This document shows, one piece after another, positions 44,811 through 53,273 of a DNA stretch of 64,000 nt. Where the stretch lies: contig LR594585.1 in NCBI GenBank assembly GCA_901538445.1, forward strand, positions 2,245,918 to 2,309,917, given 5' to 3'. Under the pieces are notes generated by a model, which saw only the letters and a list, made by a program, of their open reading frames with translations, was not told the origin of the DNA and did no database searches. A program made the translations under genes and the position numbers. Numbering within the stretch: position 1 is the stretch's first letter; each line of letters begins with the position of its first letter. Origin of the DNA: Gemmataceae bacterium. GTDB lineage: Bacteria > Planctomycetota > Planctomycetia > Gemmatales > Gemmataceae.

Positions 44811-47030
44811 ATGGCGTCGAAGTGGCTGAAGGTCGCCCCGGTCGCGGGCGTGGTCGGGCTGGGCGTGGGGCTCGGGGTCGGGGCCGACAAGCTGGTGACC
44901 GCGGCTCCCGAGGCGGCCGCCGCGAAGCAGGACGTGAAGCCGGCCGTGTCGCTCCCGATCACCCGCGTGGTCATGTTCAACAGCGGCGTGGGCTACTTCT
45001 CCCGCTCCGGCGAGGTGACCGACGACGCGCGGGTCGATCTCTCGTTCCAGGAGACCGACATCAACGACCTGCTCAAGAGCATGGTCCTCGAGGACTTCGG
45101 CAAGGGCCGCATCGCCGCGGTGAGCTACGACAGCCGGGAGCCCATCTCCCGCACCCTCTCCAGCTACGCCATCAACCTGAACGGCCAGCCCACGTTCGCC
45201 AACATCGTCAGCCAGATGCGGGGCGAGCGCATCGAGGTGGTGACCACCCCCGGCGCATCGAACCAGCCCGGCAAGCTGTCGGGTGTGATCGTCGGGGTGG
45301 AGACCCAGAAGGTCCCCGCCGGCACGACCACGGTGGACGCCCAGGTCATGAACATGTGGTGCGCCGAGGGGCTCCGGGCGATCAAGCTCTCGGAAGTGCA
45401 GCAACTGCGGTTCGCGAACCCGGTCATCGAGAGCGAGTTCCGCCGCGCCCTCGACACGCTCGCGCTGACCCACGACTCGCAGAAGAAGGCGGTGTCGCTG
45501 CACTTCGCGGGGGACGGCCCGCGGAAGGTGCAGGTCGGGTACGTGGTCGAGGCCCCGATCTGGAAGACGTCGTACCGGATGGTCCTCGCGGACAAGGAGA
45601 AGCCGTACCTGCAGGGGTGGGCCCTGGTCGAGAACCCGACCGACGAGGACTGGGCCGGGGTCAAGATGGCGCTCATCTCGGGCCGCCCGATCTCGTTCAA
45701 GATGGACCTGTACAACCCGCTGTACATCAGCCGCCCGACCGTCGAGCCCGAGCTGTTCGCCTCCCTCCGCCCCGTCACCTACCGCGGCGGGTTCGCACCG
45801 GCCAACGGGCTGGCGGCTGCCAACGGTCCCCTCGGCGGTGCCGGGGGGCTGCCCGAAGCCGACGCGGGGGACTTCGAACGGCGGAAGCAGGACCAACTGG
45901 TGGCGCGCGGCGAGGGTAAGGGGCAAGTCGGGGCCGATAAGCCCGCGACGGCCGGCATGCGGTTGGCCGACGGCCGGCCGGGCGATGCGAACCACGCCCG
46001 GGAACTCGCCAAGGAACTCGGGAGCCGGCCGAACCTGGGCGTCGCCGGGAACGCCGCGACCGCGGGCGCGCTGGGGGACTTCTTCCAGTACACGATCGAC
46101 CACCCGGTCACGCTCGGCCGGCAGAAGTCGGCCATGCTCCCGATCGTCGGGAAGGACGTCGAGGGCCAGAAGGTCTCGATCTACAACCAGAACGTGCAGA
46201 AGACGCACCCGCTCCTGGGCCTCAAGTTCAAGAACACTTCGGGCGCGCACCTGAACCAGGGGCCGATCACGGTCTTCGAAGGCAGCGTGTACGCCGGCGA
46301 CACCCGGGTCCTCGACGTCCAGCCCAACGAGGAGCGGCTGGTCAGCTACGCCATCGACCTCGGGACGGAAGTGGACCCGCAGGTCGGGCCGGGCACGCAG
46401 AAGATCACCAGCGTGAAGGCCGTCCGCGGAATCGTCCACACGACGACCAAGTTCACCGAGGAGAAGAAGTACCGGATCGTGAACCGATCGCAGAACGACC
46501 GCACGCTCCTCATCGAGCACGTGAACCGCACGAACCAGCAGTTCAAGCTGGTGGACACCGAGAAGCCGGTCGAGGACACCCCGGACGTGTACCGGTTCCA
46601 GGTCCCGGTCAAGGCCACCGAGACCACCACGTTCGTGGTCAAGGAGGAGCGGGACGTCGCCAACTCGATCACCCTGACGAACGGGGCCGAGAACCAGATC
46701 CGCTACTTCATCAACCTGGCCGAGGCGAGCCCGGCGCTGAAGCAGAAGTTGACCGACGCGCTGGCCGTGAAGGCGACGTGGGACGTGAGCCTCCGCGAGC
46801 TGAACCAGGTGAACGCCGACCTGCAGCGGCTGAACATCGACCAGGAGCGGATCCGCAAGAACCTGCGGGAGACCCCGAAGGAGGCCGAGGTGTACGCCAC
46901 GTACCTCAAGAAGTTGTCGGACCAGGAGAAGGAGATCGACTCGCTGACCGCGAAGCAGAAGGAACTGATGACCGGCGAGTTCAAGGCCCGCAAGAAGTAC
47001 GAGGACTTCCTCGCCAACATCTCCGACTGA
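44811..47030 (+). CDS. DUF4139 domain-containing protein
   Basis: A 739-residue protein. An N-terminal hydrophobic glycine-rich stretch (VAGVVGLGVGLGVG) could be a signal or anchor. A beta-rich region follows (ITRVVMFNSGVGYFSRSGEV...) leading to the DUF4139-type domain, with VSLHFAGDGPRKVQVGYVVEAPIWKTSYRMVL and GWALVENPTDEDWAGVKMALISGRPISF as landmarks. The C-terminal ~100 residues are helical and charged (ELNQVNADLQRLNIDQERIR, KKLSDQEKEIDSLTAKQKEL), probably a coiled coil. DUF4139 proteins are widespread and uncharacterised. GGGGAAG precedes the ATG. Its 201-bp upstream gap is shared with the divergent prenyltransferase-repeat gene. Confidence 0.82.
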   Translation: MASKWLKVAPVAGVVGLGVGLGVGADKLVTAAPEAAAAKQDVKPAVSLPITRVVMFNSGVGYFSRSGEVTDDARVDLSFQETDINDLLKSMVLEDFGKGRIAAVSYDSREPISRTLSSYAINLNGQPTFANIVSQMRGERIEVVTTPGASNQPGKLSGVIVGVETQKVPAGTTTVDAQVMNMWCAEGLRAIKLSEVQQLRFANPVIESEFRRALDTLALTHDSQKKAVSLHFAGDGPRKVQVGYVVEAPIWKTSYRMVLADKEKPYLQGWALVENPTDEDWAGVKMALISGRPISFKMDLYNPLYISRPTVEPELFASLRPVTYRGGFAPANGLAAANGPLGGAGGLPEADAGDFERRKQDQLVARGEGKGQVGADKPATAGMRLADGRPGDANHARELAKELGSRPNLGVAGNAATAGALGDFFQYTIDHPVTLGRQKSAMLPIVGKDVEGQKVSIYNQNVQKTHPLLGLKFKNTSGAHLNQGPITVFEGSVYAGDTRVLDVQPNEERLVSYAIDLGTEVDPQVGPGTQKITSVKAVRGIVHTTTKFTEEKKYRIVNRSQNDRTLLIEHVNRTNQQFKLVDTEKPVEDTPDVYRFQVPVKATETTTFVVKEERDVANSITLTNGAENQIRYFINLAEASPALKQKLTDALAVKATWDVSLRELNQVNADLQRLNIDQERIRKNLRETPKEAEVYATYLKKLSDQEKEIDSLTAKQKELMTGEFKARKKYEDFLANISD

Positions 47031-47063
47031 TCCGGTCTCTGCGTGAACGGTCCCCATCCGAAC

Positions 47064-47096
47064 GAGCCCGGGGCATCAACCCCGGGCTCTTCTCGT
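47064..47096 (+). terminator. intrinsic terminator after the DUF4139 gene
   Basis: The 10-bp stem GAGCCCGGGG / CCCCGGGCTC (47064-47073 and 47080-47089) has the loop CATCAA and is followed by TTCTCGTT. It begins 34 bases after the stop. Confidence 0.65.
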
Positions 47097-47190
47097 TGAT
47101 CTCTTCAGGGGCGAGGGAGCGGGGCAGGCCGACTCCAGAAAAGCACCCAACTGGACGTGGCATCATCCCGGATCGCGTGCGTCAGTTGCT

Positions 47191-47587
47191 TCCGGAGCCG
47201 GGTGTGAGGAGGCGGCCACGCCCGGCCTCACACCGACCGGTGGCGGTGGCGACTCGCGGCGCTTCGGTCGCGCTCGTGCGGAAAGGGGGTGGGATGCGAA
47301 ATGGTTCTGGGCGAAGTGGGGGGTGGGGTCTCCAGAACCAACGCAAACTCTCCAGAACCAGCCCGAACTCCTCAGAATCAACGGAAACTCTCCAGAACCA
47401 AGCCCAACTCTCCAGAACCAAACCGCCGCTCGCCAGAAGCAAGGGCTCCCGCGCACCACAAAACCACAGTACCGCACGGCGCGACCCGACACCATGTCGG
47501 ATGCTCGCCCGGGCGCGCCGAGGGGCATGGGCACGTGGGACGCGGCATCGGATCCCGTGAGGCTCCCCGGTTCGCCGTGCTCGGTAG
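47191..47587. repeat. non-coding element, copy B (inverted relative to copy A)
   Basis: It starts CCGGAGCCGGGTGTGAGGAG and ends near CACGGGATC read on the other strand. It matches copy A at 40984-41378 with only scattered differences, on the opposite strand. It fills most of the 653-bp gap between the DUF4139 gene and the next gene. No coding region was found in that gap. Confidence 0.88.
47320..47419 (-). repeat. five-unit 20-bp phased tandem array in copy B
   Basis: TCTCCAGAAC or its variant occurs at 47330, 47350, 47370 (as CCTCAGAAT), 47390 and 47410, exactly 20 bases apart. It is the reverse complement of the array in copy A, including the single divergent third unit. Confidence 0.92.
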
Positions 47588-47589
47588 CC

Positions 47590-47643
47590 GTGGCGGGCCG
47601 GGGTGAGGTCAGGCGTGGGCGCGACCTCACCCCGGCCCGCCAC
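47590..47643. repeat. inverted repeat adjoining copy B
   Basis: The 21-base arms GTGGCGGGCCGGGGTGAGGTC and complement (47590-47610 and 47623-47643) have a 12-base loop. It is absent beside copy A, so it is probably separate from the element. Confidence 0.82.
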
Positions 47644-47683
47644 CGGCCGGCTCCAGAACGCAACGGACCGGCGAAATTCGGTC

Positions 47684-48328
47684 TCACTCGCTGCTGTTCT
47701 TCTTGGACTTCGGCGGGCCGAGCACCTCTTGCAGCACGATGGCCATCGCCAGCCCCTGGCCCGAGTTCAGCAGCGCCGTCAGGTTCTTGGCGAGCGGGGT
47801 CTTCGCGGCCGGTCGCGGGCGCGTGGCGAGTCGGGTGACGCGGGTGGCCGGCGCGCCGGTGCTGCTCGCCGGGGCGACGACCGTGGCGGTCTGGAGCATC
47901 GCCAACTCGGCCGGCCGCGCCGTGGCGGCCGGGGCCGCCGCGGGGAAGTACTGCGTGAACCCGCCGTCGGCGCGCGGCGGGGGCGCTTCGGCCAACTCGG
48001 CGGTCACACGGGACCTCGACCGCTCGGGTGCCTTCACCGGTTGCACTACCGGCACGACCGGGGCCTGGTTCTGGTTCTGCTGCGGCTGAGGGGCGTCGCC
48101 CGACTTCTTCCGGAGACGGTCGATCTCGGCGAGGAACCGGTCCATGTCCGAGTTCGCCTGCCGTGCGCCTGCCGCGCCGCGGTTCGCAGGCGGGTTCGCG
48201 GCCCGCGGGTTCCCGCCACGCGCCCGGGGCGCGTTGTTCATCTCGTTGAGGCCGTTGATGAGCTTCGACACCGCCCCCACCACCGTGGAGATGATGACGA
48301 TCGCCAGGATGATCCAGAAGATGCCCAT
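47684..48328 (-). CDS. small membrane-anchored protein, last gene of the floA group
   Basis: A 214-residue protein. Residues 2-20 are one membrane helix (GIFWIILAIVIISTVVGAV). A short amphipathic piece and a Pro/Ala/Asn/Gln-rich linker follow (ANPPANRGAAGARQ, QPQQNQNQAP), then a more ordered C-terminal ~60 residues ending LNSGQGLAMAIVLQEVLGPPKSKK. No family was recognised. It follows floA (187 bases, containing repeat R6) on the same strand, so it may act with the flotillin, but that is inference from position. The start at 48328 is where the helix begins; an upstream in-frame start would translate repeat R6. Confidence 0.65.
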   Translation of the reverse strand: MGIFWIILAIVIISTVVGAVSKLINGLNEMNNAPRARGGNPRAANPPANRGAAGARQANSDMDRFLAEIDRLRKKSGDAPQPQQNQNQAPVVPVVQPVKAPERSRSRVTAELAEAPPPRADGGFTQYFPAAAPAATARPAELAMLQTATVVAPASSTGAPATRVTRLATRPRPAAKTPLAKNLTALLNSGQGLAMAIVLQEVLGPPKSKKNSSE

Positions 48329-48376
48329 GTCGGAACCCCGTGGCGGGTGGTTGAGCGAAGCAATGCGGGAGAGCGA

Positions 48377-48482
48377 ATCGGGCACGGGCACGGGCACGAC
48401 GGAAGACGGGGAAGACACGGGACCGGCCGCCGGCCTCGGGTTTAGGTCCGTGCCCGCGTGCGTGCCCGTGCCCGTGCCCGAC
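48377..48482. repeat. inverted repeat, family R6, copy 2
   Basis: It begins ATCGGGCACGGGCACGGGCA and ends CGTGCCCGTGCCCGTGCCCG. It contains GACGGAAGACGGGGAAGACA and GTCCGTGCCCGCGTGCGTGC, shared with 53142-53261. Confidence 0.78.
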
Positions 48483-48514
48483 CGTTTTGTCCCGTCTTTC
48501 GTCGCCGAAACGCC

Positions 48515-49618
48515 TTACCCGCGGCCCGGGGTGTTCTCGGCCCCGCCGCCGCCGGTCATCGACGCGATGTTGTTCCGCATCGACGTGTCGGACTGCAGGT
48601 TCTTCATGTTGTAAAAGTCCATGACCCCGAGGTTCCCCTTGCCGAAGGCGTCGGCGATGGCCTGCGGCACCTGGGCCTCGGCCTCGACCACCTTCGCGCG
48701 GTTCTCCTCGCACAGCGCCCGCATCTCCTGCTCGCGGGCGACCGCGGCGGCCCGGCGCTTCTCGGCCTCGGCCTGCGCGACCCGGAGGTCGGCGGCGGCC
48801 TGGTCGGCCTGGAGCTTCGCGCCGATGTTCTCGCCGACCTCGATGTGCGCGATGTCGATGGACACGATTTCGAACGCGGTCTGCGCGTCGAGCGCGTTGT
48901 GCAGCACGGTCTGCGAGATCATGCCGGGGTTCGCGAGCACCTCCTTGTGGTCGTGGGCCGAGCCGATGGCCTTCACGATGCCCTCGCCGACGCGGGCGAT
49001 GATCGTTTCTTCGGTCGCCCCGCCGACGAGCCGCTCCAGCTTGGTCCGCACGGTCACCCGGGCCTTGGCGAGGAGCTGAATGCCGCTCCGGCACACGGCG
49101 TCGAGGAACTGCTTGCCCTTGGCCGGGTCCGGGCAGTCGATGACCTTCGGGTTCACGCTGGTGCGGACGGCTTCGAGGACGTCGCGGCCGGCGAGGTCGA
49201 TGGCCGCGGCCGTGCGCCACGGCAGGTCGAGCCCGGCCTTGTGGGCGGCGATCACGGCCGTGGCCGTCTTCGGCACGTTGCCGCGGGCGAGGTAGTGCGA
49301 TTCGAGGTCGGGCGTGGTCACCTTCACCCCGGCCTGCACGAGGGCGATCTTCTGGCGGACGATCATGGCGTAATCGACGTTCCGCAGCTTCATCCCGATG
49401 AGGCTGCCGATGCCGATGTCGGCCTTGGTGAGCAGCGCCTGGATCCAGAGCCGGATGAAGCTGAAGAAGATGAACAGGAACACGAGGAAGATCAGCACCG
49501 CGACGAGCGCGACGCCGATCAGGATGATGCTCCCGTTGTCGAGGTTGGCGGCCCCGGTCTTCTCGGTCTTGTCGGCGAACTTGGGCACCTGGGCGAGCAG
49601 CGCGAGGGTGGTCGTCAC
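48515..49618 (-). CDS. floA: flotillin-like protein FloA
   Basis: A 367-residue flotillin-like protein that marks functional membrane microdomains. One membrane hairpin or anchor is at ~28-55 ([25 protein letters not shown]). The FloA core follows, with [52 protein letters not shown], and [25 protein letters not shown]. An [17 protein letters not shown] coiled-coil stretch and the ending [16 protein letters not shown] match FloA. It starts with GTG (49618). Bacterial floA is often paired with an nfeD gene, and two such genes precede it on this strand. Confidence 0.93.
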   Translation of the reverse strand: MTTTLALLAQVPKFADKTEKTGAANLDNGSIILIGVALVAVLIFLVFLFIFFSFIRLWIQALLTKADIGIGSLIGMKLRNVDYAMIVRQKIALVQAGVKVTTPDLESHYLARGNVPKTATAVIAAHKAGLDLPWRTAAAIDLAGRDVLEAVRTSVNPKVIDCPDPAKGKQFLDAVCRSGIQLLAKARVTVRTKLERLVGGATEETIIARVGEGIVKAIGSAHDHKEVLANPGMISQTVLHNALDAQTAFEIVSIDIAHIEVGENIGAKLQADQAAADLRVAQAEAEKRRAAAVAREQEMRALCEENRAKVVEAEAQVPQAIADAFGKGNLGVMDFYNMKNLQSDTSMRNNIASMTGGGGAENTPGRG

Positions 49619-49740
49619 TGTAGTGTTTCCCTTCTGGGGTTCATTTCACCGTACCGCACAGCGGCGGCCCGCGGGGGCTCGCCGGGTTGAGTCAACGGGT
49701 GGCCGGCACCGACTTCGATCCGGGACCGGAGGCGTTCACG

Positions 49741-49813
49741 CCGCGGCCCCACCCAGGGTTTCGCGGGAGACGCACGTCGGTTCAGTCCCGCGAAACCCTG
49801 GGTGGGGCCGCGA
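49741..49813. repeat. long inverted repeat between short nfeD and floA
   Basis: 27-base arms, CCGCGGCCCCACCCAGGGTT (49741) and complement (to 49813), surround a 19-base middle. It lies in the 322-bp gap between two co-oriented genes, in which nothing else was found. Confidence 0.88.
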
Positions 49814-49940
49814 AAAGACCAACGGCTCCGGGGACGCAATCGCGAGCAACGTCACCCGCGGCGGAGCGCCGCAGGATGTTTGAGTCTCGGCCGCCGACCA
49901 CCCGAAGGTCTGCCACGGAGCCGCTGCGGCTCCGCGTGAT

Positions 49941-50588
49941 TCACTTGTCCAGTCCGATGTCGAGGTCGAAGTCGTCGAGCGAGGCCCGCTGCACCGGCGG
50001 TGCGGTCGCACTCGCGGGCGGGTTCGGCGACGCCTCCAGTTTGATATTCGCTGCCGGAGAGCGTTTCTCGTCGGCGATCGCGCCGGCGTCGATGTCGGCC
50101 ACGTCGGCGGGCGGGTCCATCTGCCGCACGATCACGGTCGTGCCCTTCACCGCGACGCACCGGACCCACACGCCGGCGTCGAGCATCACGCCCTCGGTCA
50201 TGGCGTCGATCCGCCGGCCGTCGAACTCGACGCTGCCCGACGGCCGCATCGGCGAGACCGTCTTGCCCGTGCGGTTCTTGAGCGCCTCCAGTTCGGCCAG
50301 CCCGGCGATTTCGAGCGGGGCCGACGAGCTTTCGAGTTCGCCGCCGACCGACATCCGCTTGTACGCGGCGACCGCGACGTACCCCGCGGCCGGGAACCCG
50401 ACGGCCAGCGCCGCGACCGCGACCACCGCTTCCGTGACCGTGCCCCGGGCCAGGATGATACCCACCCCGAGGGCGAAGAACAACAACGAGCCCACGACCA
50501 GGAACCCGCCGGTCGGGAGCAGCACCTCCGCGAGCAGCAGGATGATGCCGAGCGAGAACAGCACGAGGGCGAGGGTCAGGTAGTCCAT
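49941..50588 (-). CDS. short NfeD family membrane protein
   Basis: A 215-residue NfeD. Two to three membrane helices are at the N terminus (YLTLALVLFSLGIILLLAEVLLPTGGFLVVGSLLFF and AVVAVAALAVGFPAAGYVAV). A C-terminal OB-fold-like part follows, with RTGKTVSPMRPSGSVEFDGRRIDAMTEGVMLDAGVWVRCVAV; the pattern GK-xSPxRPxGxVxFxGxRxDAxxEGxxI marks NfeD. It is thought to assist flotillin-type proteins. The start at 50588 is preferred because the helix begins at once. It is between the long NfeD protease and floA on the same strand. Confidence 0.9.
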   Translation of the reverse strand: MDYLTLALVLFSLGIILLLAEVLLPTGGFLVVGSLLFFALGVGIILARGTVTEAVVAVAALAVGFPAAGYVAVAAYKRMSVGGELESSSAPLEIAGLAELEALKNRTGKTVSPMRPSGSVEFDGRRIDAMTEGVMLDAGVWVRCVAVKGTTVIVRQMDPPADVADIDAGAIADEKRSPAANIKLEASPNPPASATAPPVQRASLDDFDLDIGLDK

Positions 50589-50592
50589 ATCG

Positions 50593-50789
50593 GAGTGCGA
50601 GTGGCTAGTGTGAGTGCGAGTGAATCCCGAGCCCCCGGGGTGAAGCCCAGGCCATTTCCGGTGACGCCGTTGGCGTCCCCGAGTCGATCCGATGTCCGGA
50701 AGGTGCCACCCGCCCCCGAAGAGGTCACCGGTCGCAGCCCGGGGCCTCATCCCCGGGCGGCCTCTCACACTCACACTAGCCACTCACAC
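50593..50789. repeat. inverted repeat between the two nfeD genes
   Basis: GAGTGCGAGTGGCTAGTGTG (50593) and the opposite-strand CACTCACACTAGCCACTCAC (ends 50789) pair across ~150 bases. The right arm overlaps the stop codon of the upstream gene. Inside it are CCCGGGGCCTCATCCCCGGG-type palindromic words. Confidence 0.78.
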
Positions 50790-52997
50790 CTCTTTGACCA
50801 CGATCCGGGTGCCCTCGACCTGGATCACCTGGACCCGGGTGCCGGCCGGGACGAACCCGCCGTCGGACACCACGTCCACGAACTTGTCGCCGAACTTCAC
50901 CATCCCGGCGGGCCGCAGCGGGGTGTTCGTGGTGCCGACCGCGCCGAGCAGCTCGGCCGCCTCGCCGCCCCCCGGGAGCGCCTCGGCCGGCGAGCCGGTC
51001 TCGACCGGCGCGTTCAGCACCAGCCGGTTCCCGCCGGGGATCTTGGGCAGGAACCGCGCGATCGTGAACGCCAGGACGAACGCGCCGATCATCGCGAACA
51101 GGTACACCGACACCCGCTCCCCGAGCCGGCCCCACTCGCCGGCCGTCGCCGGTACCTTGTCCATCGTCACGATGCCCAGCCCGGCCAGCATGCACAGGAT
51201 CCCGAAGATCCCGCACGCCCCGAACCCGGGCAGCACGAAGATCTCGATGCCCACCAGCGCGAGGCCCAGCAGGAACAGGAGCAGCGCCAGGGCGAACGTC
51301 TGGCCGCTGAACTTCGAGTGCGCCCAGAACACCAGGATGAAGCACAGCGCCGCGATGATCCCCGGCACCGTCAGCCCCGGCAGCTTGAGTTCGAGGATCA
51401 ACCCGGTGAACCCGAGCACCACGAGCAGCACGGTGACGGTCGGGTTGCGGAGGAAGTCGGCGAACTTGTCGAGCCAGCCGGGGTCCGGGCTCTTCGCGTC
51501 GGGCCACCCGAACGCGGTGGTCACCGCCTTCACGTCCGTCCCCTCGACGGCCACGCGGGCGATGCCGTACTCGACCGCCTGTTGCGCGGTCAGTTTCAGC
51601 AGTTGGCCCTTCGGCTTCACGACCTTGTCCTCGACCCACTCGGCCTTCGCCTTCTCGAAGTCCTCGCGGGACATGAACCGGCGCTGGTTCGCGAGGTTGT
51701 TCCCGGCCGGCTTGACCCGCAGGATCTCGAGGTCGTGGCGGAACATGCCGTCGATCAGGATCTCGGGGTAGCCCTGGGCCCTGGCGAGGTCGCGGACGCT
51801 GCCGAGGTTCGCCTCGACGTCGGCCTGGCGGGTCGCCTTGATGTACGCGGCGAAGTCGCCGAGGTCGGCCTCCTTGGCGTCGCCCAGCGCGTCGGGCTTC
51901 GGCTTCGCGACGACGATCTCGGAGCACCCGAGCGCGACGACGGTGCCGGCCGCCGGCGCGTGCTCGGTGACGAACGCGACGATCTTGATCTTGTCGTCGC
52001 CGGTCTGGGCGGCCCGCAGGTCGTCCGCGAGGTTCCGGGCCGCGACGAGGTCGTTCCCGCCGACGTTGATGACCAGGATCAGGACGTTCCCGCCCTTCTG
52101 CCGCACGTCGCGGATCACGCGGTTGACCGACTCGCGGACCGAGCCGTCGATGTCCTTCTTGATGGCCCAGAAGTACACGTCCGGCGTGCGGCCCTCCAGC
52201 GGGTCGTCGCGGCTGATGCCGGGGATGCCGTAGACCGCGGCGACATCGGTCCGGGTCTCGGCGGTGGCCTTCGCGAGCCCGAGCGCGATGGCCTGTCGGG
52301 CGGTGTAGTTGCTGACCTGCCCGTCGGCGACGCCCTCGACCGGGGGGAAGTTCGGGCCGCCGGCGATGTTCTTCACCTGCTCGGGGTCGGCCGCGTCGAA
52401 GTACACGGGGTTGAGCGGCGGCACCCGCGGGATGCCGCGGCGGAGCTGCACCGCGGGGTCGTACATCTTGCGGACGACCGGCACCAGCCCGCCGCGGCCG
52501 ACGGCGGCGAGCGTCTCGCGGTACAGTGTCTCCTTGCTGGCGTTCAGAGGCGGCACGAGCGGCGGGTTCCCGTCGTCGGTCACCTGGCCGAGCGTCGCGC
52601 CGGGGCTCATGACGAGCTCGCGGCACGCGAGGACCGGCAGGACCGTGTGGGCGCTGGTGGGGGCGTGGACGAACGCGACGGTGTTCACGCCGTTGCGGTT
52701 CACGGTGTTGAGGATGTAGTCCTGGAGGCTGAGGCACGCGCCGAAGTCGGCGGTGGCGGCCGGCTTACCGTCGGGGTTGAAGTCGAACACGACGGTGCCG
52801 GCCCGCTGCGGGGCGGCCGGGTCGATGCGGGTGCCGACGATCGCCTTGATCCGGTTCACCCCCTCGGTGGTGATCGGGTTGGGGACCGTGACGAACAGCC
52901 CGTCGGCGCTCTGTCCGAGGGCGGAAGCGGCCGTGAGCAGCACCCCGCCGACGATTGCGGCAAGCGAACCGACCGTGTGGCGGACCGGAATCGACAT
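50784..52997 (-). CDS. long NfeD protease (tandem ClpP-like domains, membrane helices, OB domain)
   Basis: A 737-residue exported/membrane protein. A signal (LAAIVGGVLLTAASALGQ) precedes two ClpP/crotonase-like halves. The first (~30-200) has VNTVAFVHAPTSAHTVLPVLACRELVMSPGATLG, with a serine (TSAHT) where Nfed proteases have their nucleophile. The second (~300-440) has VAFVTEHAPAAGTVVALGCSEIVVA, with alanine at the equivalent place. Five to six membrane helices follow (~535-680), then an OB-like end (PLRPAGMVKFGDKFVDVVSDGGFVPAG). Related long NfeD proteins cut stomatin/flotillin partners. It heads the minus-strand group with short nfeD and floA. Confidence 0.86.
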   Translation of the reverse strand: MSIPVRHTVGSLAAIVGGVLLTAASALGQSADGLFVTVPNPITTEGVNRIKAIVGTRIDPAAPQRAGTVVFDFNPDGKPAATADFGACLSLQDYILNTVNRNGVNTVAFVHAPTSAHTVLPVLACRELVMSPGATLGQVTDDGNPPLVPPLNASKETLYRETLAAVGRGGLVPVVRKMYDPAVQLRRGIPRVPPLNPVYFDAADPEQVKNIAGGPNFPPVEGVADGQVSNYTARQAIALGLAKATAETRTDVAAVYGIPGISRDDPLEGRTPDVYFWAIKKDIDGSVRESVNRVIRDVRQKGGNVLILVINVGGNDLVAARNLADDLRAAQTGDDKIKIVAFVTEHAPAAGTVVALGCSEIVVAKPKPDALGDAKEADLGDFAAYIKATRQADVEANLGSVRDLARAQGYPEILIDGMFRHDLEILRVKPAGNNLANQRRFMSREDFEKAKAEWVEDKVVKPKGQLLKLTAQQAVEYGIARVAVEGTDVKAVTTAFGWPDAKSPDPGWLDKFADFLRNPTVTVLLVVLGFTGLILELKLPGLTVPGIIAALCFILVFWAHSKFSGQTFALALLLFLLGLALVGIEIFVLPGFGACGIFGILCMLAGLGIVTMDKVPATAGEWGRLGERVSVYLFAMIGAFVLAFTIARFLPKIPGGNRLVLNAPVETGSPAEALPGGGEAAELLGAVGTTNTPLRPAGMVKFGDKFVDVVSDGGFVPAGTRVQVIQVEGTRIVVKEV

Positions 52998-53141
52998 CGC
53001 TGAACGTTCCTGTCGGGGTGTGGGCCGCGCGCGGTCCACTTGGCAGATTATAACGGTCCGGCGAACCGGGGCAAAAAGAACCTTGGGCCGGTCGCCCCGG
53101 CGGCAGAGGGGAGAGGGCAGGATCAGCGGACAGAGGACAGA

Positions 53142-53261
53142 ATCGGGCACGGGCACGGGCTGGGGCACGGGCACGGACGGAAGACGGGAAAGACACGGGA
53201 CATCCAAGATGCCTCTAGCTCTGGTCCGTGCCCGCGTGCGTGCCCGTGCCCGTGCCCGACT
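53142..53261. repeat. inverted repeat, family R6, copy 3
   Basis: It starts ATCGGGCACGGGCACGGGCT and ends CGTGCCCGTGCCCGTGCCCG. It shares GACGGAAGACGGGAAAGACA and GTCCGTGCCCGCGTGCGTGC with copy 2. It occupies most of the 276-bp gap upstream of the long nfeD gene. Confidence 0.78.
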
Positions 53262-53273
53262 GTCTTCCCCGCT

